The position numbers were made by a program, and so were the translations under genes. From Arthrobacter sp. zg-Y1110 (GTDB taxonomy: Bacteria; Actinomycetota; Actinomycetes; Actinomycetales; Micrococcaceae), in NCBI RefSeq assembly GCF_025244865.1, contig NZ_CP104272.1, forward strand, positions 1,364,001-1,428,000: 64,000 bases of DNA. Direction: 5' to 3'. The notes beneath the pieces are model-generated. The model worked only from the letters and a program-made list of their open reading frames with translations. It had not been told where the DNA came from and searched no databases. Position 1 is the first letter of the stretch, and the number at the start of each line of letters is the position of its first letter. This document shows positions 54,530 to 63,035 of this stretch, in pieces.

Positions 54530-55254
54530 AGCAGGGCTCCTTTCGGCCGGCTGCCGGCAGGGAGGGCGCCGATGCCGGGGAAGTTCTTCGAGGGGGTGGT
54601 GCCGGTCAGGTCCGCCTCACGGGCGGCAAGTTCGTCTTCCACTCGGGCGACGACGTCGGCCGGGGACACTGCTTGTCCCGTCTCGACGCTGATCGACGTG
54701 GTGCCCGCGTCGCTGATACCGCAGGCGATGATCTGGCTGTAGGGGGCCAGATCGTTGCTGCAGTTCAGTGAGAATCCATGCATGGTGACGCCCTCGTGGA
54801 CGCGGATCCCGACGGCTGCAATCTTGCGGTCCGGACGCCCGAAAGGTTGCCCGTCTCCGCGGATCCACACACCCGAACGCCCTTCGACGCGGACGCCCGG
54901 GATTCCGTAGTCCTGCAGCACGCTGATGACCGCCGCCTCCAGGCCGTCGACATAGGCCAGGACGCGTGCGGGATCGGCGAGCTTCAGGATCGGATATCCC
55001 ACCAGCTGTCCCGGACCGTGCCAGGTCAGCTTCCCGCCGCGGTCCACGTTGACTACTTCAGTTCCGTCGAAAGGCCGCTCGTGCGGCTCCGTACGCCGCC
55101 CGGCGGTATAGACAGGGGTGTGTTCAAGCAACAGCACCGTGTTCGGTGCCTTGCCCTCACGTACCTGCCGGTGCAGTTGCTGCTGGAGGTCCCAGCCTGC
55201 TGAATATTCCACGTAGTGCGGAGACAGGCCTACGCGGGTGAACTCCAAAGCCAT
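54526..55254 (-). CDS. lipB: Lipoyl(octanoyl) transferase
   Basis: A 242-residue acyltransferase moving octanoate from acyl carrier protein to lipoyl domains. Motifs: [29 protein letters not shown], and the catalytic pair in [11 protein letters not shown] (Lys) and YSQIIACGI (Cys). ATG 55254 is used because the family starts there and TAGGCT ends 7 nt upstream; the open frame extends to 55296 without support. lipA overlaps its stop. It diverges from an unusual kinase gene. Confidence 0.96.
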   Translation of the reverse strand: MALEFTRVGLSPHYVEYSAGWDLQQQLHRQVREGKAPNTVLLLEHTPVYTAGRRTEPHERPFDGTEVVNVDRGGKLTWHGPGQLVGYPILKLADPARVLAYVDGLEAAVISVLQDYGIPGVRVEGRSGVWIRGDGQPFGRPDRKIAAVGIRVHEGVTMHGFSLNCSNDLAPYSQIIACGISDAGTTSISVETGQAVSPADVVARVEDELAAREADLTGTTPSKNFPGIGALPAGSRPKGALL

Positions 55255-55261
55255 GGCCACT

Positions 55262-55267
55262 AGCCTA
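55262..55267 (-). promoter_or_regulatory. -10 hexamer of leaderless lipB
   Basis: TAGGCT on the minus strand ends 7 nt before the lipB ATG at 55254. Confidence 0.5.
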
Positions 55268-55400
55268 GACCCCCGCAGACGTAATGTGGACCACACTTCA
55301 GGGCTGCTCGGCCGGGGGTGTTTTCCTGGTCTTCCCGCTGGTTTAGCTACCTTGTGGATAACTGCTCCGCGGCCTGGGTGGAGGGTAAGACTTTGCTTTT

Positions 55401-57320
55401 ATGGACACGACCCAGCCGGCGGAACATCCCGCGACCAGTGGCGGCATTCCAGTACCTCCCGCACCCGAGGTGCCCGGTTTCCGGGTAGAGCGATTGCTGG
55501 GAGTGGGCGGCAGCGCCGCCGTGTGGCTGGTGCGGGACGACGACGGCGCTCCGTTCGCCCTCAAAGTCCCGGTAACCGGGGGAGACGGGGCGCTGAACGC
55601 CTTCGAAGCCCGACGGGAGGTGAATATCCTTGCCCGCCTGGAGCACCGGCATCTGCTGCGGATGCACGCGGTGGTCGAGACGAATCACGGCGCGGGCCTC
55701 ATCTGCGGATACGCGGCCGGCGGCAGTGCTGCCGGTCTGGTGGCTGCCCGGGGGCCGGTGCAGCCCGGAGAAGCGGTCAGTATCCTCGTGGGAATAGCCG
55801 AAGCCCTGGGGTACCTCCATTCCCGGGGTGCGGCCCACGGGGATGTTTCACCGGGAAACATCCTGTTCACTTCCGAGGGCAGGCCGCTACTGGGGGATTT
55901 CGGCTCGGGACGGCTGCTGGGAGAGCCGGGGGCGCAGCGCCTGGGGACACCCGGGTTCTCTGCGCCGGAGAGCACGGACGATGCAGAGCCCGGGCTGGGT
56001 GCGGCAATGGATATGTATGCGCTGGCCGCCGTGGGCTGGTTTCTGCTAACCGGACGGACTCCTCCGCCCAGCCGCGACCGTCCCCCGCTGTCGATCCTGG
56101 TACCGGATGTGGGCCGGGAGCTGCCGGCACTGCTGGAGGCGGGATTGGCGGAGGATCCTGCCGATCGGCCCGCAGCCGACGAATTTGCGGCGGCAGCGTA
56201 CCGTGGCGCTCCGGCGCTGCCGGTAGACCTGGTGGCCGCAGTCCATCCGGATGTTCATCCCGAGCTGCTGACGCGCCGGACCGGCTCCGCCGGATCCGGG
56301 ACGGAGAAACGGAAGCGCCGGCGGGGCAAGCGGGGTCCGTCCGGAGTAGTTGGAGGAACGGAACTGGAACGGGGCCGCAGCAGGGCACTGGGGCGAAGGC
56401 GGGGGCGCGGACTAAGGCAGGCGCACGGAGGAAGGCAGGCGCGTGGAACGGGCGGGATGCCGGGTGCAGCGGGAAGGGAATGGTGGGGAAGCGGTCGGCG
56501 GGGGAACGCTTTGCCAGGCGGCGGGGCTGACGCGGATAGGGCACCGGCTGTTCGGGAGCGGAGCATCGAAGGAAATGCCGCGCCGGACCAGGCACTGAGG
56601 ACCCGCAGGGACGCTCAGGGCACTGTACGCGGCCGCGGATCCCGCAGTTCCCCCATGAGTAGCAGGGTGTTCCCCGTGGCAGCCGCGGTGGTGGTTGCTG
56701 CTGTCCTGCTTCTTGCCGGGATAGCGCTCGCCGCCCCTGATCTCCTGCGTGCCCGTGGTGCCGGTGCCCCGGATAAGTCCCCCGGCGGTTCCCAGGCGGC
56801 TGCCCAGGACACCTCAGCTCCTGCGCCGGCACCAACGCTCGAAGCCTCAACACCCGAAGCTCCAACACGACCCGCACCGGTGGACCCCGCAGAAACCGTG
56901 GAATCGCTCCGGGCAGTGACCGCGGCTGAGGATCCGGCACAGGCGCTGCCCGCGCTCGCCGAACTACGGAGCCGGGCCTTTACCAGTGCGGACCCGGCGC
57001 TGCTTCACTACGTGAATGCTCCGGGGTCGGAAGCGCTGCAGGACGATCAGGAGCAGATTGCCCGGCTCGCTGCTGAAGGGCATGCCCTGTCCGGACTGGT
57101 CACGGAAGTAGCCGTGGTGGACGGCAGCGGGGCTGCCCGGGCGGCGCAGGGAACAGCAACGGCGGAACTGCGGGTTCGGATGCAGGTTTCCGGCTACACG
57201 CAGGTAGACAGTGCCGGTGCGGTGCTGCGTTACGGGCAGGCACAGCAGCAGGAGGTGCTGCTGGTGCTGGTGCGAAGCGGGGGAGAATGGCGGATCAGCC
57301 GGATCCTGGCTCCGCCATGA
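55401..57320 (+). CDS. Atypical membrane Ser/Thr protein kinase (HGD catalytic loop)
   Basis: A 639-residue protein with an N-terminal kinase fold (residues about 27-270), a long Arg/Gly-rich linker (about 295-420), one membrane helix (about 425-447) and an extracytoplasmic domain (about 500-639) with a beta-rich NTF2/Tim44-like look, which is inference. The Gly loop GVGGSAAVW, Lys55 (FALKV) and DFG (166-168) are present, but the catalytic loop reads HGDVSPGN (146-153): Arg147 is Gly and the Lys expected at 150 is Ser. Activity may be weak, phosphotransferase-like or absent. The linker uses AGG, GGA and CGG codons far more than the flanks. No PASTA repeats. Diverges from lipB. Confidence 0.88.
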   Translation: MDTTQPAEHPATSGGIPVPPAPEVPGFRVERLLGVGGSAAVWLVRDDDGAPFALKVPVTGGDGALNAFEARREVNILARLEHRHLLRMHAVVETNHGAGLICGYAAGGSAAGLVAARGPVQPGEAVSILVGIAEALGYLHSRGAAHGDVSPGNILFTSEGRPLLGDFGSGRLLGEPGAQRLGTPGFSAPESTDDAEPGLGAAMDMYALAAVGWFLLTGRTPPPSRDRPPLSILVPDVGRELPALLEAGLAEDPADRPAADEFAAAAYRGAPALPVDLVAAVHPDVHPELLTRRTGSAGSGTEKRKRRRGKRGPSGVVGGTELERGRSRALGRRRGRGLRQAHGGRQARGTGGMPGAAGREWWGSGRRGNALPGGGADADRAPAVRERSIEGNAAPDQALRTRRDAQGTVRGRGSRSSPMSSRVFPVAAAVVVAAVLLLAGIALAAPDLLRARGAGAPDKSPGGSQAAAQDTSAPAPAPTLEASTPEAPTRPAPVDPAETVESLRAVTAAEDPAQALPALAELRSRAFTSADPALLHYVNAPGSEALQDDQEQIARLAAEGHALSGLVTEVAVVDGSGAARAAQGTATAELRVRMQVSGYTQVDSAGAVLRYGQAQQQEVLLVLVRSGGEWRISRILAPP

Positions 57321-57356
57321 GGCAGCACGCTACACGGACAAGTCAGCGGCGAAAGA

Positions 57357-57362
57357 TAGGAT
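57357..57362 (+). promoter_or_regulatory. -10 hexamer of the leaderless tricorn-like gene
   Basis: TAGGAT ends 6 nt before the ATG at 57369. Confidence 0.5.
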
Positions 57363-57368
57363 CGTCAC

Positions 57369-60300
57369 ATGAGTCCAACCGCATACCTCCGTTACCCCGA
57401 CCTGCACGGGAACCTCGTCACCTTTGTCGCCGAAGACGATGTCTGGATGGCTCCCGTGAGCGGTGGCCGCGCCTGGCGGGTTTCCGCGATGCAGCTGCCG
57501 GCCCGTAGCCCGAAGTTCTCCCCGGACGGAACCCGGCTTGCCTGGCAGGTGGTCCAGGGCGGGGCACCTGAAATCGTCACGGCAGACGTCGACGGCGGGG
57601 ACTTCCGGCAGCTGACCTTCTGGGGCAGCCAGAGCACCCGCCTGAAGGGATTCAACTCCGCCGGAGAGGCCATTGCCACGTGCTCCGTGGAACAGGAAGA
57701 TAACCGGCTCCGCTGGGCCTTCGCGGTTCCTCTCGACGGGTCGGCGCCGGTCAAGCTCCCGTACGGCCCGGTGGAAACCATTGCCGAGGGGCCCGCAGTC
57801 GGCGACGAACGCCCGATGGTGATCGGCAGCCTGCTCACCCGGGAGCAGGCATGGTGGAAGCGCTACCGCGGCGGCACCGCAGGAAAGCTCTGGATCGACG
57901 CCGACGGCAACGGGGAATTCCTCCGCCTCGTGCCGGAACTGGACGGCAACCTGTCGGACCCGATGTGGATCGATGGCCGGGTGGTCTTCCTTTCGGACCA
58001 CGAAGGCTACGGCAACCTGTACTCGGTGACACCCCGGGGGGAGGATCTCCGCCGGCACACCGACTTCGAAGGATTCTATGTTCGGCACGCTTCCTCCGAC
58101 GGCAGCCGCATCGTGTTCGAATCCGCGGGACGTATCTGGCTCCTTTCCTCGCTGGACGCCGAAGCAGAGCCGCTGGACATCGTCCTAGGCTCGGCCGGCA
58201 CTGCCCGCCGGCCGCGTCCGCTCAACGTCGCAAAGCACCTGTCAGCGGTTGTTCCTGATACCAAGGGAACCGCCAGCGTGGTGGAGAGCCACGGAACCCT
58301 GCACTGGCTGACCCACCGGGACGGGCCGTCGCGCGTGATCGAGGCAGATTCGACCGTCCGCGCCCGTCTGGGCAGGCCGTTGGACAGCTCCCGCGCCGTG
58401 TACGTGGCGGACCGCAACGGCGAGGAAGCGATCTACATCAAGGACGTTTTCGCCGGGCTCGGCACGGTTGCGGCCACTCCGGCTGCCCAGGCAGGAGTCT
58501 CCGAAGGGATTCCGGCTGCCGGTGCCGGTGAGGACAACGGTTTGGTTCTGCCCAGCCCGGTGTCCGCTTCCGGAGCTGCCGTTTCGGCCGTTCGGGAAAC
58601 CGGTAGCAGGGGATCGGGGCACGACGGCGGGACGGAGAGCGCCGAACCGGCACCTACAGGAGCACCAGGGGATTCTGCGGCCGCTGCCGCGACCATCCGG
58701 GTAGGGTTCGACCGCCCCACCCGCGTCAGCCAGCTCGTTCCCAGCCCGGACGGACGGCACGTAGGCGTCTCCACCGAATACGGTGAGGTGTTTGTGCTGG
58801 ACGTGGCGACGGCCGAGCTGTTCCCGGTTGCGTCTTCCGACTTCGGGGCCGTCGACCAGCTGGCTTTCTCACCGGACTCGCAGTGGCTCGCCTGGGCTGA
58901 ACCGTCCAGCGGCGAAGGCCGGTCGCGGATCCGCCTGCGGTCCGTGCGGGATGCAGCAGCGCCCGTAGTGGATATAACCGACGGCCGGTTTAGCGACCAT
59001 GATCCTTCGTTTACCACCGACGGCCTTTATCTGGCGTTCCTTTCGGAGCGCAGCTTCGACCCGGTGTACGACACCCACCGGTTCGACCTCAGCTTCCCGT
59101 CCTCCACCAAACCCTTCCTGGTGGCACTGGCCGCCGGGACGCCTTCGCCGTTCGGGCCGTCGGTATCCGGTACTTCCGCAGCAGCCTCCAAAACCACGGC
59201 GGCGTCCGGAACCGAGGCAGACACGTCGCAGGACACGGTGCCGCCTGTGCAGGTGGACGCCGAGCGGATCGGGGACCGCCTGATTGCCGTGCCGGTACCC
59301 CAGGGACGCTACGAAAAGCTCCGGGCTGCAGAGGGTGGACTTCTCTGGCAGTCCTCGGACATCTACGGGGTGACCGGTGACGGCCGCGCATCGGCAGCGG
59401 ACCGTGATCCGGCCGCCAGGCTGGAGCGCTTTGACCTGGAGAAGAAGGACGTATCCGTCCTGGTTGCGGCGCTGGACGATTTCGAAGTCAGCGGCGACGG
59501 CACCAAGGTGGTGCTGAAGCACGAAGGCAGCGTCCGCATGGTTCCAGCAGTTTCCCGAGTGGAAGAGGACTCGGCCGAGAACATCCGCGTGGACCTGGAA
59601 CGGATCCGGATCCGGATTGATCCCGTGAAGGTGTGGGGACAGGCCTTTGACGAGGCCTGGCGCCTGCAGCGCGACTTCTTCTGGGCCCCGGACATGGGCG
59701 GGCTCGATTGGGAAGGTGTCCATGCCCGGTACCGTCCGCTGGTCCAGAACCTCGGAAGCCATGACGACCTCGTGGACCTGCTTTGGGAAATGCACGGGGA
59801 ACTCGGCACTTCCCACGCCTATGTCACTCCCGTTCCGGTCACCGAGCAGGGCTCGGGCGGTCAGGGTTTCCTCGGTGCGGATCTGCGCCCCGGCGCCGGC
59901 GGCTGGGAAGTGGTGCGGATCCTCGGCGCCGAGTCCTCGGACCCGGCGGCCACGTCTCCCTTGAGCGCGCCGGGTGCCGACGTCCACCCCGGTGACGTCA
60001 TTGCCGCAGTGGACGGGCAGCCGGTTCCCCCGAACGAGGGACCGGCCGTCCTGCTCGCCGGAGCAGCCGGCAGGACTGTCGAACTGACTGTTGTGTCCGC
60101 CGGCAGCGACGGTGCGCCGGAACAGCGGCGGATCGCCGTCGTTCCGCTGCGAAGCGAGGAACGCCTGCGTTACCAGAACTGGGTCAGCGCCAACCGCCGC
60201 CTCGTGCGGGAAGCCTCCAACGGTGAGTTCGGCTACCTGCATATCCCCGACATGATGGCCAACGGGTGGTCCCAGCTGCACCGGGACCTGGATCAGGAAG

Positions 60301-60944
60301 CGTCCCTGCGTGGCCTGGTGGTTGATGTCCGGCGAAACCGGGGCGGACACACGTCCCAGCTGGTTGCCGAGCTGATCGGGCGGAAGGTCACCGCGTGGAG
60401 CGTTCCCCGCGGCGGCACTCCCACCCCCTACCCGGCGCATGCGCCTCGCGGCCCCGTAGTGATCCTGACGGACGAGTTCGCCGGGTCCGACGGCGACATC
60501 GTCACCCAGGTGTCCAAGCTGCGCGGCATCGGCCCGGTCGTGGGCACGCGGACCTGGGGCGGCGTCGTCGGAATCGACGGACGTTTCAACCTGGTGGACG
60601 GAACCATGGTGAACCAGCCGAGGCACGCCTACTGGTTCACGGGCGGTGTCGGCTGGGACGTGGAAAACCGCGGAGTGGAGCCGGACATTGAGGTGGCCTT
60701 CCCGCCGCACGCCTATGTGGCCGGGGACGACCCGCAGCTGGAACACGGTGTGGGCATCCTGCGCGAAATGCTGTCTGAGCTGCCTACGGACGAGCCCCCG
60801 GCCATGTCCGGCTACCGTAATCTCCAGCCCGCTCCGTTGCCGAAGCGGCCCCAGGAGAACACGGAAGAGGCGGACCCGTCCTTGCCTGCACCGGTGAGTG
60901 CCGGTACCGGAGCGGACGGAACGAGCCGGGACAACCGCCACTAG
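57369..60944 (+). CDS. Tricorn-like protease (S41 family)
   Basis: An 1191-residue cytoplasmic peptidase resembling tricorn, which degrades peptides released by proteasomes or ATP proteases. The N-terminal 600 residues are beta-propeller repeats (SPKFSPDGTRLAW, LAFSPDSQWLAW, VFLSDHEGYGNLYSV). Then a C1 helical region, a PDZ domain (VHPGDVIAAVDGQPVP) and the S41 catalytic domain with VDVRRNRGGHTSQLVAELI and the nucleophile Ser1040 in EFAGSDGD. A low-complexity Ala/Gly/Ser insertion occurs near residue 380-450. ATG 57369 follows TAGGAT by 6 nt. Transcribed after the atypical kinase, with a 48-nt gap. Confidence 0.93.
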   Translation: MSPTAYLRYPDLHGNLVTFVAEDDVWMAPVSGGRAWRVSAMQLPARSPKFSPDGTRLAWQVVQGGAPEIVTADVDGGDFRQLTFWGSQSTRLKGFNSAGEAIATCSVEQEDNRLRWAFAVPLDGSAPVKLPYGPVETIAEGPAVGDERPMVIGSLLTREQAWWKRYRGGTAGKLWIDADGNGEFLRLVPELDGNLSDPMWIDGRVVFLSDHEGYGNLYSVTPRGEDLRRHTDFEGFYVRHASSDGSRIVFESAGRIWLLSSLDAEAEPLDIVLGSAGTARRPRPLNVAKHLSAVVPDTKGTASVVESHGTLHWLTHRDGPSRVIEADSTVRARLGRPLDSSRAVYVADRNGEEAIYIKDVFAGLGTVAATPAAQAGVSEGIPAAGAGEDNGLVLPSPVSASGAAVSAVRETGSRGSGHDGGTESAEPAPTGAPGDSAAAAATIRVGFDRPTRVSQLVPSPDGRHVGVSTEYGEVFVLDVATAELFPVASSDFGAVDQLAFSPDSQWLAWAEPSSGEGRSRIRLRSVRDAAAPVVDITDGRFSDHDPSFTTDGLYLAFLSERSFDPVYDTHRFDLSFPSSTKPFLVALAAGTPSPFGPSVSGTSAAASKTTAASGTEADTSQDTVPPVQVDAERIGDRLIAVPVPQGRYEKLRAAEGGLLWQSSDIYGVTGDGRASAADRDPAARLERFDLEKKDVSVLVAALDDFEVSGDGTKVVLKHEGSVRMVPAVSRVEEDSAENIRVDLERIRIRIDPVKVWGQAFDEAWRLQRDFFWAPDMGGLDWEGVHARYRPLVQNLGSHDDLVDLLWEMHGELGTSHAYVTPVPVTEQGSGGQGFLGADLRPGAGGWEVVRILGAESSDPAATSPLSAPGADVHPGDVIAAVDGQPVPPNEGPAVLLAGAAGRTVELTVVSAGSDGAPEQRRIAVVPLRSEERLRYQNWVSANRRLVREASNGEFGYLHIPDMMANGWSQLHRDLDQEASLRGLVVDVRRNRGGHTSQLVAELIGRKVTAWSVPRGGTPTPYPAHAPRGPVVILTDEFAGSDGDIVTQVSKLRGIGPVVGTRTWGGVVGIDGRFNLVDGTMVNQPRHAYWFTGGVGWDVENRGVEPDIEVAFPPHAYVAGDDPQLEHGVGILREMLSELPTDEPPAMSGYRNLQPAPLPKRPQENTEEADPSLPAPVSAGTGADGTSRDNRH

Positions 60945-60977
60945 CCACCACATAGGCTACGGAAAACCCGGTTTATG

Positions 60978-61008
60978 GGCCCGGACCGCTGCACCAGCGG
61001 TCCGGGCC
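60978..61008 (+). terminator. Stem-loop after the tricorn-like gene
   Basis: A perfect 13-bp stem (GGCCCGGACCGCT with AGCGGTCCGGGCC) with loop GCACC, 33 nt after the stop. No T-run follows, so it may be an incomplete terminator. Confidence 0.65.
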
Positions 61009-61038
61009 GTTCCGCACGGTGCCCCGGTCATGGAACGC

Positions 61039-61211
61039 GGCAGGCCGGAGACATACCCGATTGGCGCCGCACAGTGGACCAAGGCCTGCCTGCCGTTGAA
61101 GACAGGAAAAGGCAGGAGTAGCCTCAAACGTGGGGAATTTCCCCCGATTCCCCGCGAAACCACGCCTTATTCTCAGGCGTGGCCCCGGACAACCCGTGCA
61201 CGTGTCCTGCC
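61039..61211 (+). ncRNA. Candidate structured leader RNA upstream of crcB pair
   Basis: Between the tricorn terminator and crcB lies about 170 nt able to form: a first stem GGCAGGCC (61039-61046) with GGCCTGCC (61083-61090); an outer stem GGCAGGA (61111-61117) with TCCTGCC (61205-61211); and inside it two hairpins, CGTGGGGAAT/ATTCCCCGCG (61129-61156) and CCACGCCT/AGGCGTGG (61160-61182). CCTGCC at 61085-61090 could instead pair with GGCAGG at 61111, giving alternative folds. The known fluoride riboswitch motif was not recognised. Structure from complementarity only; function is inference. Confidence 0.4.
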
Positions 61212-61251
61212 AAGCAGTCCGCGCCGATGCCACCCATCCTCGAAGCAAGGA

Positions 61252-61707
61252 ATGAGTACCGGAATGCGCCCACAATACCTGCGCTGGGGCCCCATCGGAC
61301 TGGTCGCCCTCGGAGGCGGAGCCGGTGCTGCCAGCCGCGAGGGCCTGTCCCTGGTCATACCGAACCTCGGTGAAGTGCCGGTGGCGATCCCGATCATCAA
61401 CGTGGTCGGTGCCTTTCTGCTCGGCTACCTCTACGAGGCTGTGACCCGCTTCGACAGGTCGGGCCCGACCGGGAAGAACCTCAAACTGCTGCTCGGTACC
61501 GGCTTCTGCGGCGGCTTCACCACTTACAGTTCGCTGGCCACCGACACCGCTGTACTCTTTCGCGACGGTTTTCCCTGGACCGCCATAATCTACGCCCTCG
61601 GCACGGTAATCGTCGGTGCCTGCGCCACTTGGGCGGGCATCGCCGCCGCAAGCGGTCTCCACGCCCGCGGCTCGGACCCGCAGCATAAGCAGGAGGATGC
61701 TTCATGA
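61252..61707 (+). CDS. crcB: Fluoride exporter subunit CrcB/Fluc (first of pair)
   Basis: A 151-residue four-helix membrane protein of the Fluc family that exports fluoride as a dual-topology or heterodimeric channel. Motifs: GGGAGAASREGL, IINVVGAFLLGYLYE (pore Asn) and GTGFCGGFTTYSSLATDT (phenylalanine/threonine track). The C-terminus is a short basic/acidic tail. ATG 61252 has CAAGG immediately upstream; ATG 61264 is in frame and also possible. Its stop overlaps the ATG of the second copy, and the two probably form one heterodimeric channel, since many Gram-positive bacteria carry such pairs. Confidence 0.93.
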   Translation: MSTGMRPQYLRWGPIGLVALGGGAGAASREGLSLVIPNLGEVPVAIPIINVVGAFLLGYLYEAVTRFDRSGPTGKNLKLLLGTGFCGGFTTYSSLATDTAVLFRDGFPWTAIIYALGTVIVGACATWAGIAAASGLHARGSDPQHKQEDAS

Positions 61708-62081
61708 CCCCCGGAATTTTCCTGCTGCTGGCGCTGGCCGGCGGGGTAGGTGCAACGGTGCGGTTTGTCATCGACGGACTCATCCGAGCCCACCTCAAGA
61801 CGCGGTTTGCCTGGGCGACGACCATCATCAACGTCTCCGGTTCCGTGGTGCTCGGCCTGCTCACCGGCCTCACCATCGAGCACTTTGTGTCGACCGACCT
61901 CAGTATCGTGATCGGGACCGGCTTCCTCGGCGGCTACACCACCTTCAGCACTGCGAGCTACGAGACGGTGCAGTTGATTAAGGAGGGCCGCTACGGTGCA
62001 TCCTTCATCAGCGGTATCGTCATGCTCGTGCTCTCAGTGGCGGCCGCCGTGATCGGCCTCTGGGTGGGTGCCTCGGTGTAG
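61704..62081 (+). CDS. crcB: Fluoride exporter subunit CrcB/Fluc (second of pair)
   Basis: A 125-residue Fluc-family channel subunit with four membrane helices. Motifs: LAGGVGATVRFVIDGL, IINVSGSVVLGLLTG (pore Asn) and GTGFLGGYTTFSTASYETV, which bears the Thr/Phe fluoride track. It overlaps the first subunit by 4 nt and is the more canonical length. It is convergent with the urea transporter gene; the 24-nt gap holds no recognisable terminator. Confidence 0.95.
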   Translation: MTPGIFLLLALAGGVGATVRFVIDGLIRAHLKTRFAWATTIINVSGSVVLGLLTGLTIEHFVSTDLSIVIGTGFLGGYTTFSTASYETVQLIKEGRYGASFISGIVMLVLSVAAAVIGLWVGASV

Positions 62082-62105
62082 GAAGAAGCGAAGCACAAGG
62101 GGCGC

Positions 62106-63035
62106 TTATGTGCGCTTGGCGGCGGGAATGTAGTGGGCGATGACCAGGAACACCCACGTTGTGAGAATGTACGGCCAGGTGTAGGTGGGAGCTGAAAGAT
62201 CATGCATGATCACTGTCACCACCGCAGTGACCACCGTGCCGATCACGGCCAGAACCCACGAGAGCGTGCTGCTGCGGAGGAAGACCACGGCGAGGGCAAT
62301 CGCGGTGAGGACACCGGAGTAGCCGGCCAGGCCGTTCGCGGTCTCGGTCAGGTTCTCGCCCATTGCCAGCGCGCACAGGCTCCCCACCACGCTGCCAAGG
62401 AGCCCGGCCAGCCCCACTTTCCAACTCGCCACGAACAGCCCGAGCAGAATGAGGGCTCCCGACCATTCGTTGTTGATCAGCACCACTTCGGACACATTCG
62501 TCAATAACGAGCGGACGAAGGCCAGCGGCTCCGAGTCGATGGTGGCCGACGGCGCCGAGGTCACGTGCAGTGCCTCCGTGCTGAGCAGAATGCCCGTCGC
62601 CACGATGCAGAACGGTGCCGTCGTGGACGGCAGGGAGAACACCCTCAGCGGTGTCCTGGTGAACAGCGCAACCACCAGCCACGTCACCGTGGCACACAGT
62701 AAGCCGCCGATGAGCGCGATGGGATACGCCGCCCACTGACCCCCAATGGTTGAGAACGTCGCAGCCCCAGCGAGGGCCCCGCAAAAACCCTGCAGGCCTG
62801 ATGTCACCGAGGACGGGTCGGCCTTGAGCAGGCGCCCTCCCACTGTGTTTCCCGCGCAGCCAATCAGCACAAGCACGGCCATGCGCCAGTCGGCCACAAC
62901 GAAGGCAGCCAGAATAAGCAGAGCGGTGTAAATGTTGCTTTGGAAAAAGATCTGCGATAGCCCTTGGCCCCACCCCTTCAGCCAGCCAGCACTCGAGATG
63001 GATGGGTTCGGCGAGGCCGCACTTGCGCTGCTCAT
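62106..63035 (-). CDS. Urea transporter (UT family)
   Basis: A 309-residue membrane protein of the urea transporter family, passive urea channels (mammalian UT-A/UT-B, bacterial dvUT). About ten helices in two homologous halves are visible, with the L-P/T-x-T-x-P-F signature LPSTTAPFCI and the paired NxxxG segments GCAGNTVGGRL and GYSGVLTAIAL. ATG 63035 overlaps the stop of the upstream nickel-transporter gene (atga on the minus strand), so both are made from one message. Together they point to urea breakdown by a nickel urease. Confidence 0.93.
   Translation of the reverse strand: MSSASAASPNPSISSAGWLKGWGQGLSQIFFQSNIYTALLILAAFVVADWRMAVLVLIGCAGNTVGGRLLKADPSSVTSGLQGFCGALAGAATFSTIGGQWAAYPIALIGGLLCATVTWLVVALFTRTPLRVFSLPSTTAPFCIVATGILLSTEALHVTSAPSATIDSEPLAFVRSLLTNVSEVVLINNEWSGALILLGLFVASWKVGLAGLLGSVVGSLCALAMGENLTETANGLAGYSGVLTAIALAVVFLRSSTLSWVLAVIGTVVTAVVTVIMHDLSAPTYTWPYILTTWVFLVIAHYIPAAKRT

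Noticed and set aside
55238..56530. Alternative plus-strand frame overlapping the atypical kinase
   Set aside because: Kinase motifs are in the other frame; this one lacks domain structure. The Gly/Ala/Lys repeats near its end come from the low-complexity linker DNA.
60945..61251. Known fluoride (crcB-motif) riboswitch
   Set aside because: The conserved GGnGATGG and CTGATG-type segments of that motif were not recognised, so the leader is reported only as a candidate structure.
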